DNA of 64,000 bases from Bacteroides nordii WAL 11050 = JCM 12987 (GTDB lineage Bacteria; Bacteroidota; Bacteroidia; Bacteroidales; Bacteroidaceae): the NCBI GenBank assembly GCA_000613465.1, contig BAJA01000019.1:34451-98450 (forward strand), written 5' to 3'. Positions 9,854 to 19,758 of the stretch are shown piece by piece. Numbering within the stretch: position 1 is the first letter of the stretch; every line of letters begins with the position of its first letter. A program made the translations under genes and the position numbers. Below the pieces are notes generated by a model. That model saw nothing but the letters and a program-made list of their open reading frames with translations. It was not told the origin of the DNA and did not search any database.

Positions 9854-11496
9854 CTCAACACTTTATAAGTAACCCCATCTGTTTTTAGCAAATATACTCC
9901 TTTTGCCAAATCAGACAAATCAACCGTTTCCCCCTTCGTATCAAGAAGTAAAGAACCATTAATACCGAATACCCGGATATTGGTCGCCCCTTCAATGAAA
10001 TAACGCCCCGGACTCAATTCTACAAGTCTCTTTATTTCTTTCGCAGTAATATTCAATCCGACTGTACCACTCACGTCAATGGCACCGATAGAAGAATTTA
10101 CTTTTCTTACATAACCACGTTGGTCACGATTAAAAGCCACATCAACAGGACATTTCCATTGGGCAAAAATGCTTTGCAAATCGGTTAATGAAGCTCCAGC
10201 AGTATTGCTAACCGGCATAATAGTATAGGTACCTCCACCATTATCAGCCAGTTCGTTTGTACCGAACATATCAGCATATACATGTACATCAACAGGGGTA
10301 CCGGGCTGATCGGTCGTTTTCCATACCGTATTCCAGACAGGGTCCTGATACTTTTTGGTTAAATCATAGAATGTACCTACATAATTATATCCTCCGGATA
10401 TAAAATAGTTTTCAATGCCTTTGGTATAATTCTCTGTGTAGCACGTAGGATTTCGTTTATCTCCTACATCTTCAGGTCCCTCCAGTGAAATACTATTAGC
10501 AATATACAACACAGCCTCTTTCTCCATACGAATGGACGAACCATAACTGTTTGGTTTACCCAGGTCTATTTGTACACGGGTACATACATTATTAGCCAAA
10601 GTGGAAGATACAATACGAACCGTATCACCATCACTTACAGATATGCCTGCACCATTGCAATAAGCTTTATTATTGGCTATCGTAGAATTGATTATCCACA
10701 TATTGCCATGCCTTATCTGAATAGCTGCCCCGTATTTTCCATCGGTGCTGTTATATTCCAGCACATTATCTGTAAGCTGACAGCGTTCGAGTACACAAAG
10801 GCTTTTACGACCACCATTCTCCGCACTTGCATTATCCACCAAAATAGCACCTCCTCTTGATTTTGCCTTATTATTCGTAAAAGCACAATCAATCAAATGT
10901 GTAAAGGAACCTACTGTAGTAAATCCCGCACCACCGTGAAAAGTAGACGTATTATCTCTGAAAGTACAATTCTTCAGTACAACATTCGACAAATTGGTAT
11001 AAACGGAACCGGCTCCATAGTCTCCACCCTGATAATAAGCACACCTGAATTCAATTCCCTGCACAGTAACAGTATCGGTACTGTTTATAACCAGAAGGTT
11101 TTGGATATCTCCGGCATTGGGCATTCCGTCGTTATTACGATCACCGGAGAAAATTGTTGGTGTAGCCGAAGGATAGACAGGCAGTGTAGTATCAGTGCCT
11201 TTAAGATTACCAGCATATCCACCTATCAGTTTTACTCCCTGTGTGATGCGAAAATTCTCCGCATTCGAGTTTGGAATATAACTACCACCAGCCAAATGAA
11301 AGATATCTCCCGAAGTGGCAAGTTCATTAGCCAATAACATCTGAAAATCGGAGACACATAAGGCGCCTTCCCAACTATGCCCATCTCCAGCCGTTGTCAC
11401 GATATCGGGGCGTACAAACCAATCTTCAGCGAAGACTTGCGAAACAAATAAAGTACTACATGCTACAAGTAGCATTTTCATTTTTTGTGTATTCAT
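9850..11496 (-). CDS. Secreted right-handed beta-helix protein with T9SS-type C-terminal domain
   Basis: 548 aa with signal peptide (about 1-23, ending in SQVFAED). The start of the mature part (WFVRPDIVTTAGDGHSWEGAL) and repeated turns (FRCAYYQGGDYG, NCTFRDNTSTFHGG, AFTNNKAKSRGGAILVDN, STIANNKAYCNGAGISV) mark a polymorphic-membrane-protein-like beta-helix. The last ~75 residues (RYFIEGATNIRVFGINGSLLL ... LSDLAKGVYLLKT) fit a type A T9SS sorting domain. No catalytic residues are obvious; it may bind a polymer at the cell surface. It lies between susD and the EEP genes, with a TGA/ATG overlap with the downstream gene. Confidence 0.75.
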   Translation of the reverse strand: MNTQKMKMLLVACSTLFVSQVFAEDWFVRPDIVTTAGDGHSWEGALCVSDFQMLLANELATSGDIFHLAGGSYIPNSNAENFRITQGVKLIGGYAGNLKGTDTTLPVYPSATPTIFSGDRNNDGMPNAGDIQNLLVINSTDTVTVQGIEFRCAYYQGGDYGAGSVYTNLSNVVLKNCTFRDNTSTFHGGAGFTTVGSFTHLIDCAFTNNKAKSRGGAILVDNASAENGGRKSLCVLERCQLTDNVLEYNSTDGKYGAAIQIRHGNMWIINSTIANNKAYCNGAGISVSDGDTVRIVSSTLANNVCTRVQIDLGKPNSYGSSIRMEKEAVLYIANSISLEGPEDVGDKRNPTCYTENYTKGIENYFISGGYNYVGTFYDLTKKYQDPVWNTVWKTTDQPGTPVDVHVYADMFGTNELADNGGGTYTIMPVSNTAGASLTDLQSIFAQWKCPVDVAFNRDQRGYVRKVNSSIGAIDVSGTVGLNITAKEIKRLVELSPGRYFIEGATNIRVFGINGSLLLDTKGETVDLSDLAKGVYLLKTDGVTYKVLR

Positions 11497-11544
11497 ATCA
11501 CTATTATTAAAAAGTTAATATATGGTTATAAATCTAATTTATCA

Positions 11545-13292
11545 TCACCCGGGATTTTGTTTGAGTGTACCGTTGGTAAGAATACGGTCATTGACCGGTA
11601 TAGGATATAGATAATCCCTATCTTCACGGAACGTGCGTCCACCCGAAGGGTTATCTACAGAGCCGTGTATCAGCAAACACCCATGAGTTTCCTGAGACAG
11701 CGTAATGTCTTTTCCTATCTGCAGATACTCAGCACCGAAGACCAAAGGACGGGTTGTTTTCCAGACCACAAGATCGGTCTTCCCATCTCCGTCAAGGTCA
11801 TAAAGGCCTTCACCATTGAAACTCTGCCCATGAAAAGGTTGCATCAGGCTGCCCCTTCCTTCCAGCGCATCAAATCAGAATATCGGAAACCCTCCAGCAC
11901 AAGTTCAATATCCCGTTCACGCCGGATTTCTAATATAACACCCAGTTGATCACCCGGAATAACGTTGGGATAGAGCGCCTTCATATAGGTATCGGGATGA
12001 GCATTGGCATCTCCCAAATTGAGATGAGGCATACCTACACGGTCACGCAACCTATTGACAGAAATATCAATATCGTTCTGCGTAATGGTTCCCAGTTCGG
12101 CTTTAGCCTCCGCATAATTAAGATATACCTCCCCTAAACGGAATAAGGGCATGTCGCATTCCGAACTGTTGTATACATCGTACTTGCTCTCCATTGCATA
12201 TTTGATAATCTGATACCCCGTAACGGATGTCTTCATCGAAAACTTCGACAGACTGGTTTCTCCCTTTCTCACATAAACACCCGGCTTAAATATCGTCTGA
12301 CTCATACGAGGATCACGATCTGTCATTTCATCGTGCAAACTAAGCGTATCGTAACAGGATATATCAGTGAAACGTGAACCGTCAATAGTAAGATACTGGT
12401 TGACAAACCGTTTGGTAAATCCCGGGCTCCCCTGTGTAAAAGATACCGTATAACTCGTAGCATTGTGGAATAAACCTAACGACGCATTGTACCGGCGAGA
12501 AAGAATGACCTCTTTCGTATCAGAATGATTGCTTGCAAAAAGAGTACGATAGGGTTCCTCACCTGCTTTATAAAGCGTATAGCCTCTTTTATTCATCAGT
12601 TCAAGCGAAGCCTCGGCACATTTCTGTAACAATTCTTCTCCACTACCAATGCCATGATATTTACGGTAGGTTCCTTCAAACAAGCATACACGTGATTTTA
12701 AGGCTAAAGCCGTCCATTTATTAACCGTATAGGTAGTGGATTCTCCGGGCAACAATCTGATAGCATTGTCCAAATCTCCAATAATATTGCCGACAACCAA
12801 CTCACGGCTATCACGAGATTTATTTAAAAGTTCGTCCTCGCTACTTCCTATAGGTTGATCATACCAAGGAACGTCTCCAAATCGCTTCACCTTATCAAAA
12901 TAAAAGAAAGCTCTGAAAAAATAAGCAATGCCTTCATAATGATTACGCTCTTCCACATCATCGCATTGAGAACTATGCTGTAAAAAATAATTAATATGCC
13001 GTAACATATCCCATGTCCAATATTCATTACCACTGGTTATATTACGGGTACCCATTACTTCAGGAGGCAGATTTGTAGTGATCACTTCATCCGATAATTC
13101 TCCATACAGGTCCGAAGCGTCTGGCAATATCATATAAAACTGATCGGTATACAATTTTAGATCACTACCAGTGGCAAAGAATACTTTGGAGTTAGTAGAG
13201 TCTTTGGGATAACGGTCCAAACAATCGTCGCAAGCAGTAGAAATAAATAAGAGAGCGACTAACAGTGCAATATATGTATTTTTTATTTTCAT
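11545..13292 (-). CDS. SusD/RagB-family nutrient-binding lipoprotein, with a frame break
   Basis: ATG 13292 (MKIKNTYIALLVALLFIST) gives a lipobox ending TACDDC; the longer upstream start overlaps susC and is less likely. The long frame (11844-13292) covers the TPR-like fold, the typical RAFFYFDKVKRFGDVPWY region and EGFRYSDLMRWKEGA, then stops. The second frame (11545-11844) supplies the usual SusD C-terminus: LDGDGKTDLVVW and EDRDYLYPIPVNDRILTN...LKQNPG. The break lies at a run of four G (coding strand; 11852-11855); five would restore one frame. SusD binds the substrate at the surface over the SusC channel. It follows susC by 10 bases. Confidence 0.85.
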
Positions 13293-13302
13293 GGCTGTTT
13301 TT

Positions 13303-16300
13303 TTATAATGTAATAGATACTCCAAAAGAGAAAGTCTTACTAAAATTGTAAGCTACACCCGTATTTTCATACCGTGTATCAGAAGAAGTGGCCTGTTCGG
13401 GATCTACATACTTAGAATGTTTCTTCAAAGGCGAAAAATAAAACAAGTTCTCACCCGAGAAATAAACACGTAAATCCTTTATGAAGCGTGGTAAAACAGG
13501 TATGGTATAACCGATTGTCAGATTCTTGAGCCGGAAGTAAGCTATATTCTGCAAATAACGGTCATTAGGCGAACCCAATGAATAATTGGTCTGCAATGCT
13601 TCATAGCCACGGGCGCGCGGAAAATAGGCACCAGTATTGGTTTCAGTCCATACTTCATCCATAAACTGAGTAGGAATAAAGCTACAATAAGGACGACTAT
13701 ACGGTCCCCAAAATGAAATCGCATTTCCTGCCGGATACCAGTCCTGATGTCCTATTCCCTGAAAGAATGCAGAAAAGTCAACCCCATTCCAGGAGGCTCC
13801 CAATTTAAAATTGTAAGCATAACGCGGCAGTGTATTACCTATGATTCTCTGGTCGCCGGGATTATCAACCGTGTTAGAGCCAATACTTATTTCATTATCA
13901 CCATCAAGATCAAGGTATTTCACATCACCCGCACGCAATCCGCGCTCACCTACTGAAGTTATAATCTGTTGATTCAGATAACTCTGATCAACCGGGTAAT
14001 TGGCAGCTTCTTCATCGCTAACGAAAAACCCGCCTACAGAAAAGCCCCATAACTCACCTAAAGTCTGTCCCACATAGTATTTACTAAGAAGTTTGGAGGG
14101 ATTATTATAACGTGTCACTTTAGTGGTGTAGTCACTCACTCCGGCCGATATGGAATAATTCAGAAGTTTACCCGCTACAGCCAACCGGTCTTGCCAAGCT
14201 ACACTTAGTTCCCAACCCCGGGTACGCATATCGGCAATATTCTGACGAGGGACCTGAGCACCATAAACCGATGGTAACTGCATCCCATCGCACAACATAT
14301 TTTTCGTATCACGCATGTATACATCGGCAGTTATGTTAAGCCGGTTGCCGAAGAAACCCAGATCGATCCCCAAGTCATAGGTAGTAGCAGTCTCCCAGGT
14401 AAGGTCAGAAGCTTTCGGAGCATCTTCTACTGCTATATTGGCTTTTGATTCTCCATCAAAAGTATAATTGATTGTTCCACTGGTATCAATACTTTCTATA
14501 TAAGTGTAATAATCGTCGACATTCTGATTACCCAAGCTACCTACCGACAAACGTACTTTGCAATTATCCCATACATTTTTCAAAGGTTTCCAGAATTCTT
14601 CTTCGCTGATGCGCCAGCCCAGAGAACCCGATGGTACAAATACCCAGCGATGCCCCCGTGCGAAACGCGATGAACCATCGGTACGCCCCGAAAGTTCTAC
14701 CAGATATCGACCTTGATAATCGTAGTTGAGGCGCCCGAAGAATCCTAATGTAGCAGACTCTTTGATGCTGCCCTCTAAAACAGTAATCTCACCTGTAGCC
14801 AGATTGAAAGCATCCAGTTCATCACTCTTCAGATCAAGCTGACGCGCTTTCATATTGTTATTGCCATAACTTTCATATTGACTTCCGACCATGAATTTTA
14901 AATTATGGCTGTGATTAAAGCTGGCATCATAAGTAGTAAAAACATTTACATTATGATTCTGTACACGATAATGCTGTTCCTGATAATAATCCTGATTCTT
15001 TTCTGTGGTGAGCCACTGTACTTCACCTGCCTTTTCAGAATAAGGCACATTGGTTGAACGATTACGATATTCACGGTATCTGAACGAATAAGCATGTTCG
15101 GCTATCAGATTCAATCCCTTACAAATCTGAAAATCAAACCTGTTACTGGTAATCACCTCCCGATCATAATTTGTATTCCGGTGCTTATTGTGCAGCAACA
15201 AAGCACTCACACCATCCATAACGGTAGCCGTAGCATTTGAATTGGGATTGATGTACACAGCAGTGCCGTCGGGATTGGTAGCCGGAACACAAGCCAATGC
15301 ATGGACATAAGACAAACGTAGTGTGTTCGCCATGGATGACATGCCGGGGAAGAAACGTTTAGACGTATAATAACTGGTATTATTAGAATACCTCAACCAT
15401 GAGGTGGCTTGTACATTTATCTTTGAACGGATGGAATAGCTGTCATATTTATCATTATGCACATTCATAATACCGTCCTGATGAAAATAGCGACCGCTTA
15501 TGTAATAATTTACTTTATTATTCCCTCCACTGATAGACAAATTATGTTCTTGTTGCGGACGATTCTTACGATACATATAATCGTACCAATCGAAATTAGC
15601 ATAATATTTATAGCTGCCGTCGGGTTGTTGTACTACCCATGGACGTTCAGGATTCTCTGTTTTATCATTTACGCGTGCATAGAGTTCGTCATAATCTTCA
15701 TCGGTATAATTGGTATAACCATATCCCTTGTAGGGATACATAAACAAGTCATTAATCTTTGCCGACCAATAACCGGTAGTAATATAATCGGTGGAGGTCG
15801 TATTTTGTGAAACCCCGAAACGATAAGAGTAGTTAATCTTCGCCACATCCTCGCTACCACTTTTGGTGGTTACCAAAACTACACCTGCCGAAGCTTTTGC
15901 ACCATAAATGGCTGCTGCCGACGCATCTTTCAGAATTGATACGGATTCAATATCATTGGCATTTAACCGATTCAGACTCCCTTCAACACCATCAATCAGA
16001 ATAAGAGGAGTAGCACCGCTTGTAAGCGACGATATACCACGTATGTTAATATTATAGCCTGCATCGGGAGATCCGCTGTTAAGGGTTAGGTTCAATCCGG
16101 GGTCGGTACCTTGCAAAGCCATGGCGGCCGATGCAACCGAACGATTATTCACATCTTTACTATTAACAACGCTAACAGCTCCCGTCAGATTTACCTTTTT
16201 CTGGGTTCCGTAACCCACCACAACAACTTCATTCAACTGCTCATTTTTCTCTTGCAATACAATATTCATATTGCTACCCGCCTTCACCTCTTTGGGCTGA

Positions 16301-16806
16301 TAACCAATGTATGAAATCTGTAAAGAGGCATTCAAAGGAACCTCCATTGAAAATAGTCCGTCAAGATTTGTTACAGTAGCTATCCGGGCACCTTTTACCT
16401 GTATATTGGCACCAATAATCGGTTCGCCACCCGGATCTATAACCACTCCCTTTATTTTTATCTTCTTCTCGTCCGGGCTATCCGAAGATTTCTTTTCTTT
16501 CTGTTTCGGGAAAAGTAGTATTTCCTGTCCCTCTACTTTAAAATCTATATTAGTAGAGCTTAACATCTTCTCCAATGCTACCGATAGATCGGCATTCTTA
16601 ACCGACAAGCTTACAAGAGTTTGCATATTCACTGTTTCCTGACTATAGGACACTTGCATATCAACGTACTTGCATATCTGCTCCATAGCGTGCTGCAAAG
16701 TGATTCCGGTAAAATCGAACGATACTTTGGGAACCTGTGCCTGAACGTAGAAACTGTAAAAAAGCAAGCCTGACGCAATAACAATCTTTTGAAATAGATT
16801 TCTCAT
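13303..16806 (-). CDS. SusC/RagA TonB-dependent transporter with STN signalling domain
   Basis: 1167 aa, intact. Signal peptide about 1-23 (FYSFYVQAQ). Residues about 28-100 are a secretin/TonB N-terminal (STN) domain (FDFTGITLQHAMEQICKYVDMQVSY), the part that talks to FecR. A carboxypeptidase-like domain follows (IKIKGVVIDPGGEPIIGANI), then the TonB box and plug (EVVVVGYGTQKKVNLTGAVS) and a 22-stranded barrel ending FSFGVSITL. STN plus an upstream FecR shows that substrate binding is meant to switch on an ECF sigma factor. The neighbours are phosphoesterases and not glycosidases, so a phosphorylated substrate or a nucleic-acid-like polymer is more likely than a plain glycan. Confidence 0.95.
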   Translation of the reverse strand: MRNLFQKIVIASGLLFYSFYVQAQVPKVSFDFTGITLQHAMEQICKYVDMQVSYSQETVNMQTLVSLSVKNADLSVALEKMLSSTNIDFKVEGQEILLFPKQKEKKSSDSPDEKKIKIKGVVIDPGGEPIIGANIQVKGARIATVTNLDGLFSMEVPLNASLQISYIGYQPKEVKAGSNMNIVLQEKNEQLNEVVVVGYGTQKKVNLTGAVSVVNSKDVNNRSVASAAMALQGTDPGLNLTLNSGSPDAGYNINIRGISSLTSGATPLILIDGVEGSLNRLNANDIESVSILKDASAAAIYGAKASAGVVLVTTKSGSEDVAKINYSYRFGVSQNTTSTDYITTGYWSAKINDLFMYPYKGYGYTNYTDEDYDELYARVNDKTENPERPWVVQQPDGSYKYYANFDWYDYMYRKNRPQQEHNLSISGGNNKVNYYISGRYFHQDGIMNVHNDKYDSYSIRSKINVQATSWLRYSNNTSYYTSKRFFPGMSSMANTLRLSYVHALACVPATNPDGTAVYINPNSNATATVMDGVSALLLHNKHRNTNYDREVITSNRFDFQICKGLNLIAEHAYSFRYREYRNRSTNVPYSEKAGEVQWLTTEKNQDYYQEQHYRVQNHNVNVFTTYDASFNHSHNLKFMVGSQYESYGNNNMKARQLDLKSDELDAFNLATGEITVLEGSIKESATLGFFGRLNYDYQGRYLVELSGRTDGSSRFARGHRWVFVPSGSLGWRISEEEFWKPLKNVWDNCKVRLSVGSLGNQNVDDYYTYIESIDTSGTINYTFDGESKANIAVEDAPKASDLTWETATTYDLGIDLGFFGNRLNITADVYMRDTKNMLCDGMQLPSVYGAQVPRQNIADMRTRGWELSVAWQDRLAVAGKLLNYSISAGVSDYTTKVTRYNNPSKLLSKYYVGQTLGELWGFSVGGFFVSDEEAANYPVDQSYLNQQIITSVGERGLRAGDVKYLDLDGDNEISIGSNTVDNPGDQRIIGNTLPRYAYNFKLGASWNGVDFSAFFQGIGHQDWYPAGNAISFWGPYSRPYCSFIPTQFMDEVWTETNTGAYFPRARGYEALQTNYSLGSPNDRYLQNIAYFRLKNLTIGYTIPVLPRFIKDLRVYFSGENLFYFSPLKKHSKYVDPEQATSSDTRYENTGVAYNFSKTFSFGVSITL

Positions 16807-16837
16807 AATATTAAAATTAACATGTTGCTTATTAGAT

Positions 16838-17749
16838 TTATCTTGGGTATATACAATAGTGTCCGTCTGAAATTTGCTTTATACGGATAGGGGTTATCAT
16901 TTCCATCCGCTTAAAAATATTGCCAAACTCTTCCTGTTTACTACGAAATGTATAACTATACTTCAATAATGAGTCATCAACCAGACTGATCGATATATTA
17001 TATTTGCGTTCGAGTGTTTTTACAACATTACTAATAGAAGTATTAAAAAAGCTCAGATTACCTTCTTTCCAATCTGCACTATAGCCCTTTTCTTTGCTAT
17101 TCACTATATTACAGTTTTGGCTTGTGACATCATATACGGCTGTTTTTCCTACTACAAGGTCGGCTTCATATTTAGAGTTTCCGGTAAGTTTTAGTTTTAC
17201 TTTTCCGGTTTCGAGTGACACCGATGCCACGTTCTCATCCGCATAGTCGTGTACATTGAAAGTTGTTCCCAAAACCTCTACTTGCAGATGATTGGTTGTT
17301 ACAATAAAGGGGTGTTCCGGTTTTTTAGTTACATCAAAGAAACCTTCACCTTCTATATTCACCTGCCGTGTTTTGCCTTTAAATTGCTTTGGATACGAAA
17401 GCTTGCTACCAGCATTCAGCCAGACACGTGAACCATCAGGTAAAGCCACTATGTACTTTTCACCATACGCAACTGTTATTTCGCGATACTCTTCAGAGAT
17501 ATCACCGGTGAAGTGAAATACGGAAAATACTCCTATCAGGAGAACTACGGCAGCAGCAATATTTAGTTTCCATCGACGTCTTATAACACGTTGACGTTCA
17601 ATACGTACCAACACTTTCTCTAAACTACGATACAAAATAGAATCTTCGTCGGGACCAGGCTGAGTACTATCTACCAACTGATCAATACGTTCGATCGTTT
17701 TATCTATCGCGTCGTTCCACTTATCTATGTCGTCATTTTTATACTTCAT
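16838..17749 (-). CDS. FecR-family anti-sigma factor
   Basis: 303 aa. A short cytoplasmic N-terminal part (1-60) that should bind sigma is followed by one membrane helix at about 63-80 (NIAAAVVLLIGVFSVFHF), the FecR core (VALPDGSRVWLNAGSKLSYP, GEGFFDVTKKPEHPFIV, VEVLGTTFNV) and a DUF4974-type C-terminus (ISNVVKTLERKYNISISLVD). It sits in the inner membrane and receives the signal from the STN domain of the downstream SusC (32 bases away). No sigma gene lies upstream of it; the candidate partner is 4095-4646 at the far end of the locus. Confidence 0.93.
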   Translation of the reverse strand: MKYKNDDIDKWNDAIDKTIERIDQLVDSTQPGPDEDSILYRSLEKVLVRIERQRVIRRRWKLNIAAAVVLLIGVFSVFHFTGDISEEYREITVAYGEKYIVALPDGSRVWLNAGSKLSYPKQFKGKTRQVNIEGEGFFDVTKKPEHPFIVTTNHLQVEVLGTTFNVHDYADENVASVSLETGKVKLKLTGNSKYEADLVVGKTAVYDVTSQNCNIVNSKEKGYSADWKEGNLSFFNTSISNVVKTLERKYNISISLVDDSLLKYSYTFRSKQEEFGNIFKRMEMITPIRIKQISDGHYCIYPR

Positions 17750-17951
17750 GTCTTCGTTTTAAGTTGCTTTATATATAGAAGACAACGCCGCACCAAAAAG
17801 TATTAGACCAAAAACAAAAAAATCTCTTTACCTTAAAAAAAGATAAAGAAGATCCCAACATAAACCATACGTTCTTTACACCTAAACATACATATATATA
17901 GCATGTGACATATCAACTTCTTACATCAGCAAACAGTACTACTCTATTATA

Positions 17952-17992
17952 AAAACATCCGGATGTTCACATCAAGAACACCCGGATGTTTT
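17952..17992. terminator. Inverted repeat, probable terminator/stem-loop 1
   Basis: Arms 17952-17968 and 17976-17992, 17 bases each with one mismatch and a 7-base loop. The arms begin with A and end with T runs, so the hairpin could end transcription in either direction. It lies beyond the aspA stop and next to a second hairpin of related sequence (both contain GGATGTTC). Confidence 0.6.
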
Positions 17993-17999
17993 ATACAAT

Positions 18000-18036
18000 A
18001 ACATGGGGATGTTCTTTATAAGAACATCCCCATGTT
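18000..18036. terminator. Perfect 17-bp inverted repeat, probable terminator/stem-loop 2
   Basis: Arms 18000-18016 and 18020-18036 match perfectly around a 3-base loop (TAT). There is no long T run, so it may be a transcript-stabilising hairpin or part of a double terminator for aspA. It shares the core GGATGTTCTT with the neighbouring hairpin. Confidence 0.6.
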
Positions 18037-18159
18037 GTGTTTGCTAAACTCAGTTATCCCGCATCCCGGAAAGCTATGATATGCTTGCAAAGAAGCCTAT
18101 GGAATACACATGGAATAACGTATTGTCTTTATCTGCTATTCAACCTCATCCATAAAGCC

Positions 18160-19593
18160 TTATTTATTCGGCTTTATATCCAGCTTCACCGGTTTAATCA
18201 TATTCTCCGGTTTCAAAATAGTATCGAGATCTTTCTTAGAGAGAATATCATGCTCCAACACCAGTTCATAGACACCCTTTCCGGTTTCAAGAGCCTCTTT
18301 GGCAATCTTCGTAGAGTTCTTGTAACCAATCACCGGATTGAGTGCAGTAACCACACCGATACTGTCGTGCACATGACGACGGCAGGTTTCTTCGTTGGCC
18401 GTGATACCATCAATGCACAAAGTACGCAAAGTATCAAATCCATTCATCAACAGATCGGCTGATTCAAAGCAACACTGTGCCATGACAGGCTCCATAGCAT
18501 TCAGCTCCATTTGTGCAGCTTCACCACTCATGGCTACACAAAGATCATTACCTATCACTTTATAAGCTACCTGATTCATTACTTCAGGAATCACCGGATT
18601 TACCTTACCCGGCATAATAGACGAACCGGGTTGCATGGCGGGAAGGTTAATCTCACCCAATCCGCAACGCGGACCGGAAGCCAATAAACGCAGGTCATTA
18701 CAAATCTTATTCATTTTGACGGCCACACGCCGCATTGCTGACGAATACCCTACCATAGAGGAAGTATCCGAAGTAGCCCCTACCAGATCATCGGCCAGTT
18801 TTATATTCAATCCGGTTATTTTCCGCAGGGCTTCAATGCATTTTTCCGCATACCCGGGCTCAGCCGTTATGCCGGTTCCGATAGCAGTAGCTCCCATATT
18901 TACCGTCAGAAAGTCCTGAGCTGCAAAATCCAGATTTTTAATTTCATCCCGAAGAATACTTGCAAAACCATTGAAAGTCTGCCCTAAAGTCATCGGTACG
19001 GCATCTTCCAGCTGAGTACGTCCCATTTTAATGATATGTGCAAACTCTCCGGCTTTCTTCTGGAAAGCTTCAATAAGTTCATTAAAATGTTTCATTAGTT
19101 TGAGATGAGTATAATACAGACCAATATGGATAGCTGTAGGATAAGCATCATTGGTAGATTGCGAACGGTTGACATGATCATTGGGCGAGCAATACTGATA
19201 CTCTCCCCGCTTATGTCCCATCAACTCAAGAGCACGGTTGGCAATCACCTCATTGGCATTCATATTGGTAGTAGTACCGGCACCTCCCTGAATCATATCT
19301 ACCGGAAACTGCTCGTGATGCTTACCTTCAAGAATTTCTTTACAGGCTTTCAGAATAACATCTGTTTGTTCTTTGGTCAGTAGATGAAGTTCATAGTTGG
19401 CAACCGCTGCTCCCATTTTAGTTATAGCAAGCGCATTTATGAACAAAGGATATTCATTGAGATGAAATTTGCTGATCTGAAAATTCTCAATGCCTCTTAA
19501 TGTCTGTACACCATACAAAGCACTCTCCGGTACTTCACGACTTCCTATCAAATCACTTTCAGTACGGGTTTCTTTTGATAAATTCTGTTCCAT
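18160..19593 (-). CDS. aspA: Aspartate ammonia-lyase
   Basis: 477 aa. Class II fumarase/aspartase fold. The family signature GSSIMPGKVNP is present near residue 328, with the HVNRSQSTNDAYPTA and GRTQLEDAVPMTLGQ motifs upstream. It converts L-aspartate to fumarate and ammonia in the cytoplasm. Divergently transcribed from the C4-dicarboxylate transporter and the asparaginase at 19759-22166; together these take asparagine to aspartate to fumarate and exchange it for succinate, feeding anaerobic fumarate respiration. Intact. Confidence 0.95.
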   Translation of the reverse strand: MEQNLSKETRTESDLIGSREVPESALYGVQTLRGIENFQISKFHLNEYPLFINALAITKMGAAVANYELHLLTKEQTDVILKACKEILEGKHHEQFPVDMIQGGAGTTTNMNANEVIANRALELMGHKRGEYQYCSPNDHVNRSQSTNDAYPTAIHIGLYYTHLKLMKHFNELIEAFQKKAGEFAHIIKMGRTQLEDAVPMTLGQTFNGFASILRDEIKNLDFAAQDFLTVNMGATAIGTGITAEPGYAEKCIEALRKITGLNIKLADDLVGATSDTSSMVGYSSAMRRVAVKMNKICNDLRLLASGPRCGLGEINLPAMQPGSSIMPGKVNPVIPEVMNQVAYKVIGNDLCVAMSGEAAQMELNAMEPVMAQCCFESADLLMNGFDTLRTLCIDGITANEETCRRHVHDSIGVVTALNPVIGYKNSTKIAKEALETGKGVYELVLEHDILSKKDLDTILKPENMIKPVKLDIKPNK

Positions 19594-19758
19594 AATATCT
19601 CTTTTTTAACAATGACGTTTTATGAGTTTCTGTTATAATAACCAAACCCGGCTCTTATTGTTTTAATAAATATGCGAAAACCATTCAACTTATTTTTTGT
19701 TGTTTTATCATATTAGCAGATTTCTGTTATCTTTACCCGACCTTAAAAAAAGAAAGAT

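Larger units (their letters stand above)
17750..18159. other. Intergenic region between fecR and aspA, with two hairpins
   Basis: About 410 bases without a gene. The right part holds the two inverted repeats listed separately. The left part (17760-17930) is AT-rich and should contain the promoter for the fecR-susC operon on the minus strand. I could not identify a TAnnTTTG element there with confidence, which would be expected if the promoter is read by an ECF sigma factor. Confidence 0.6.
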
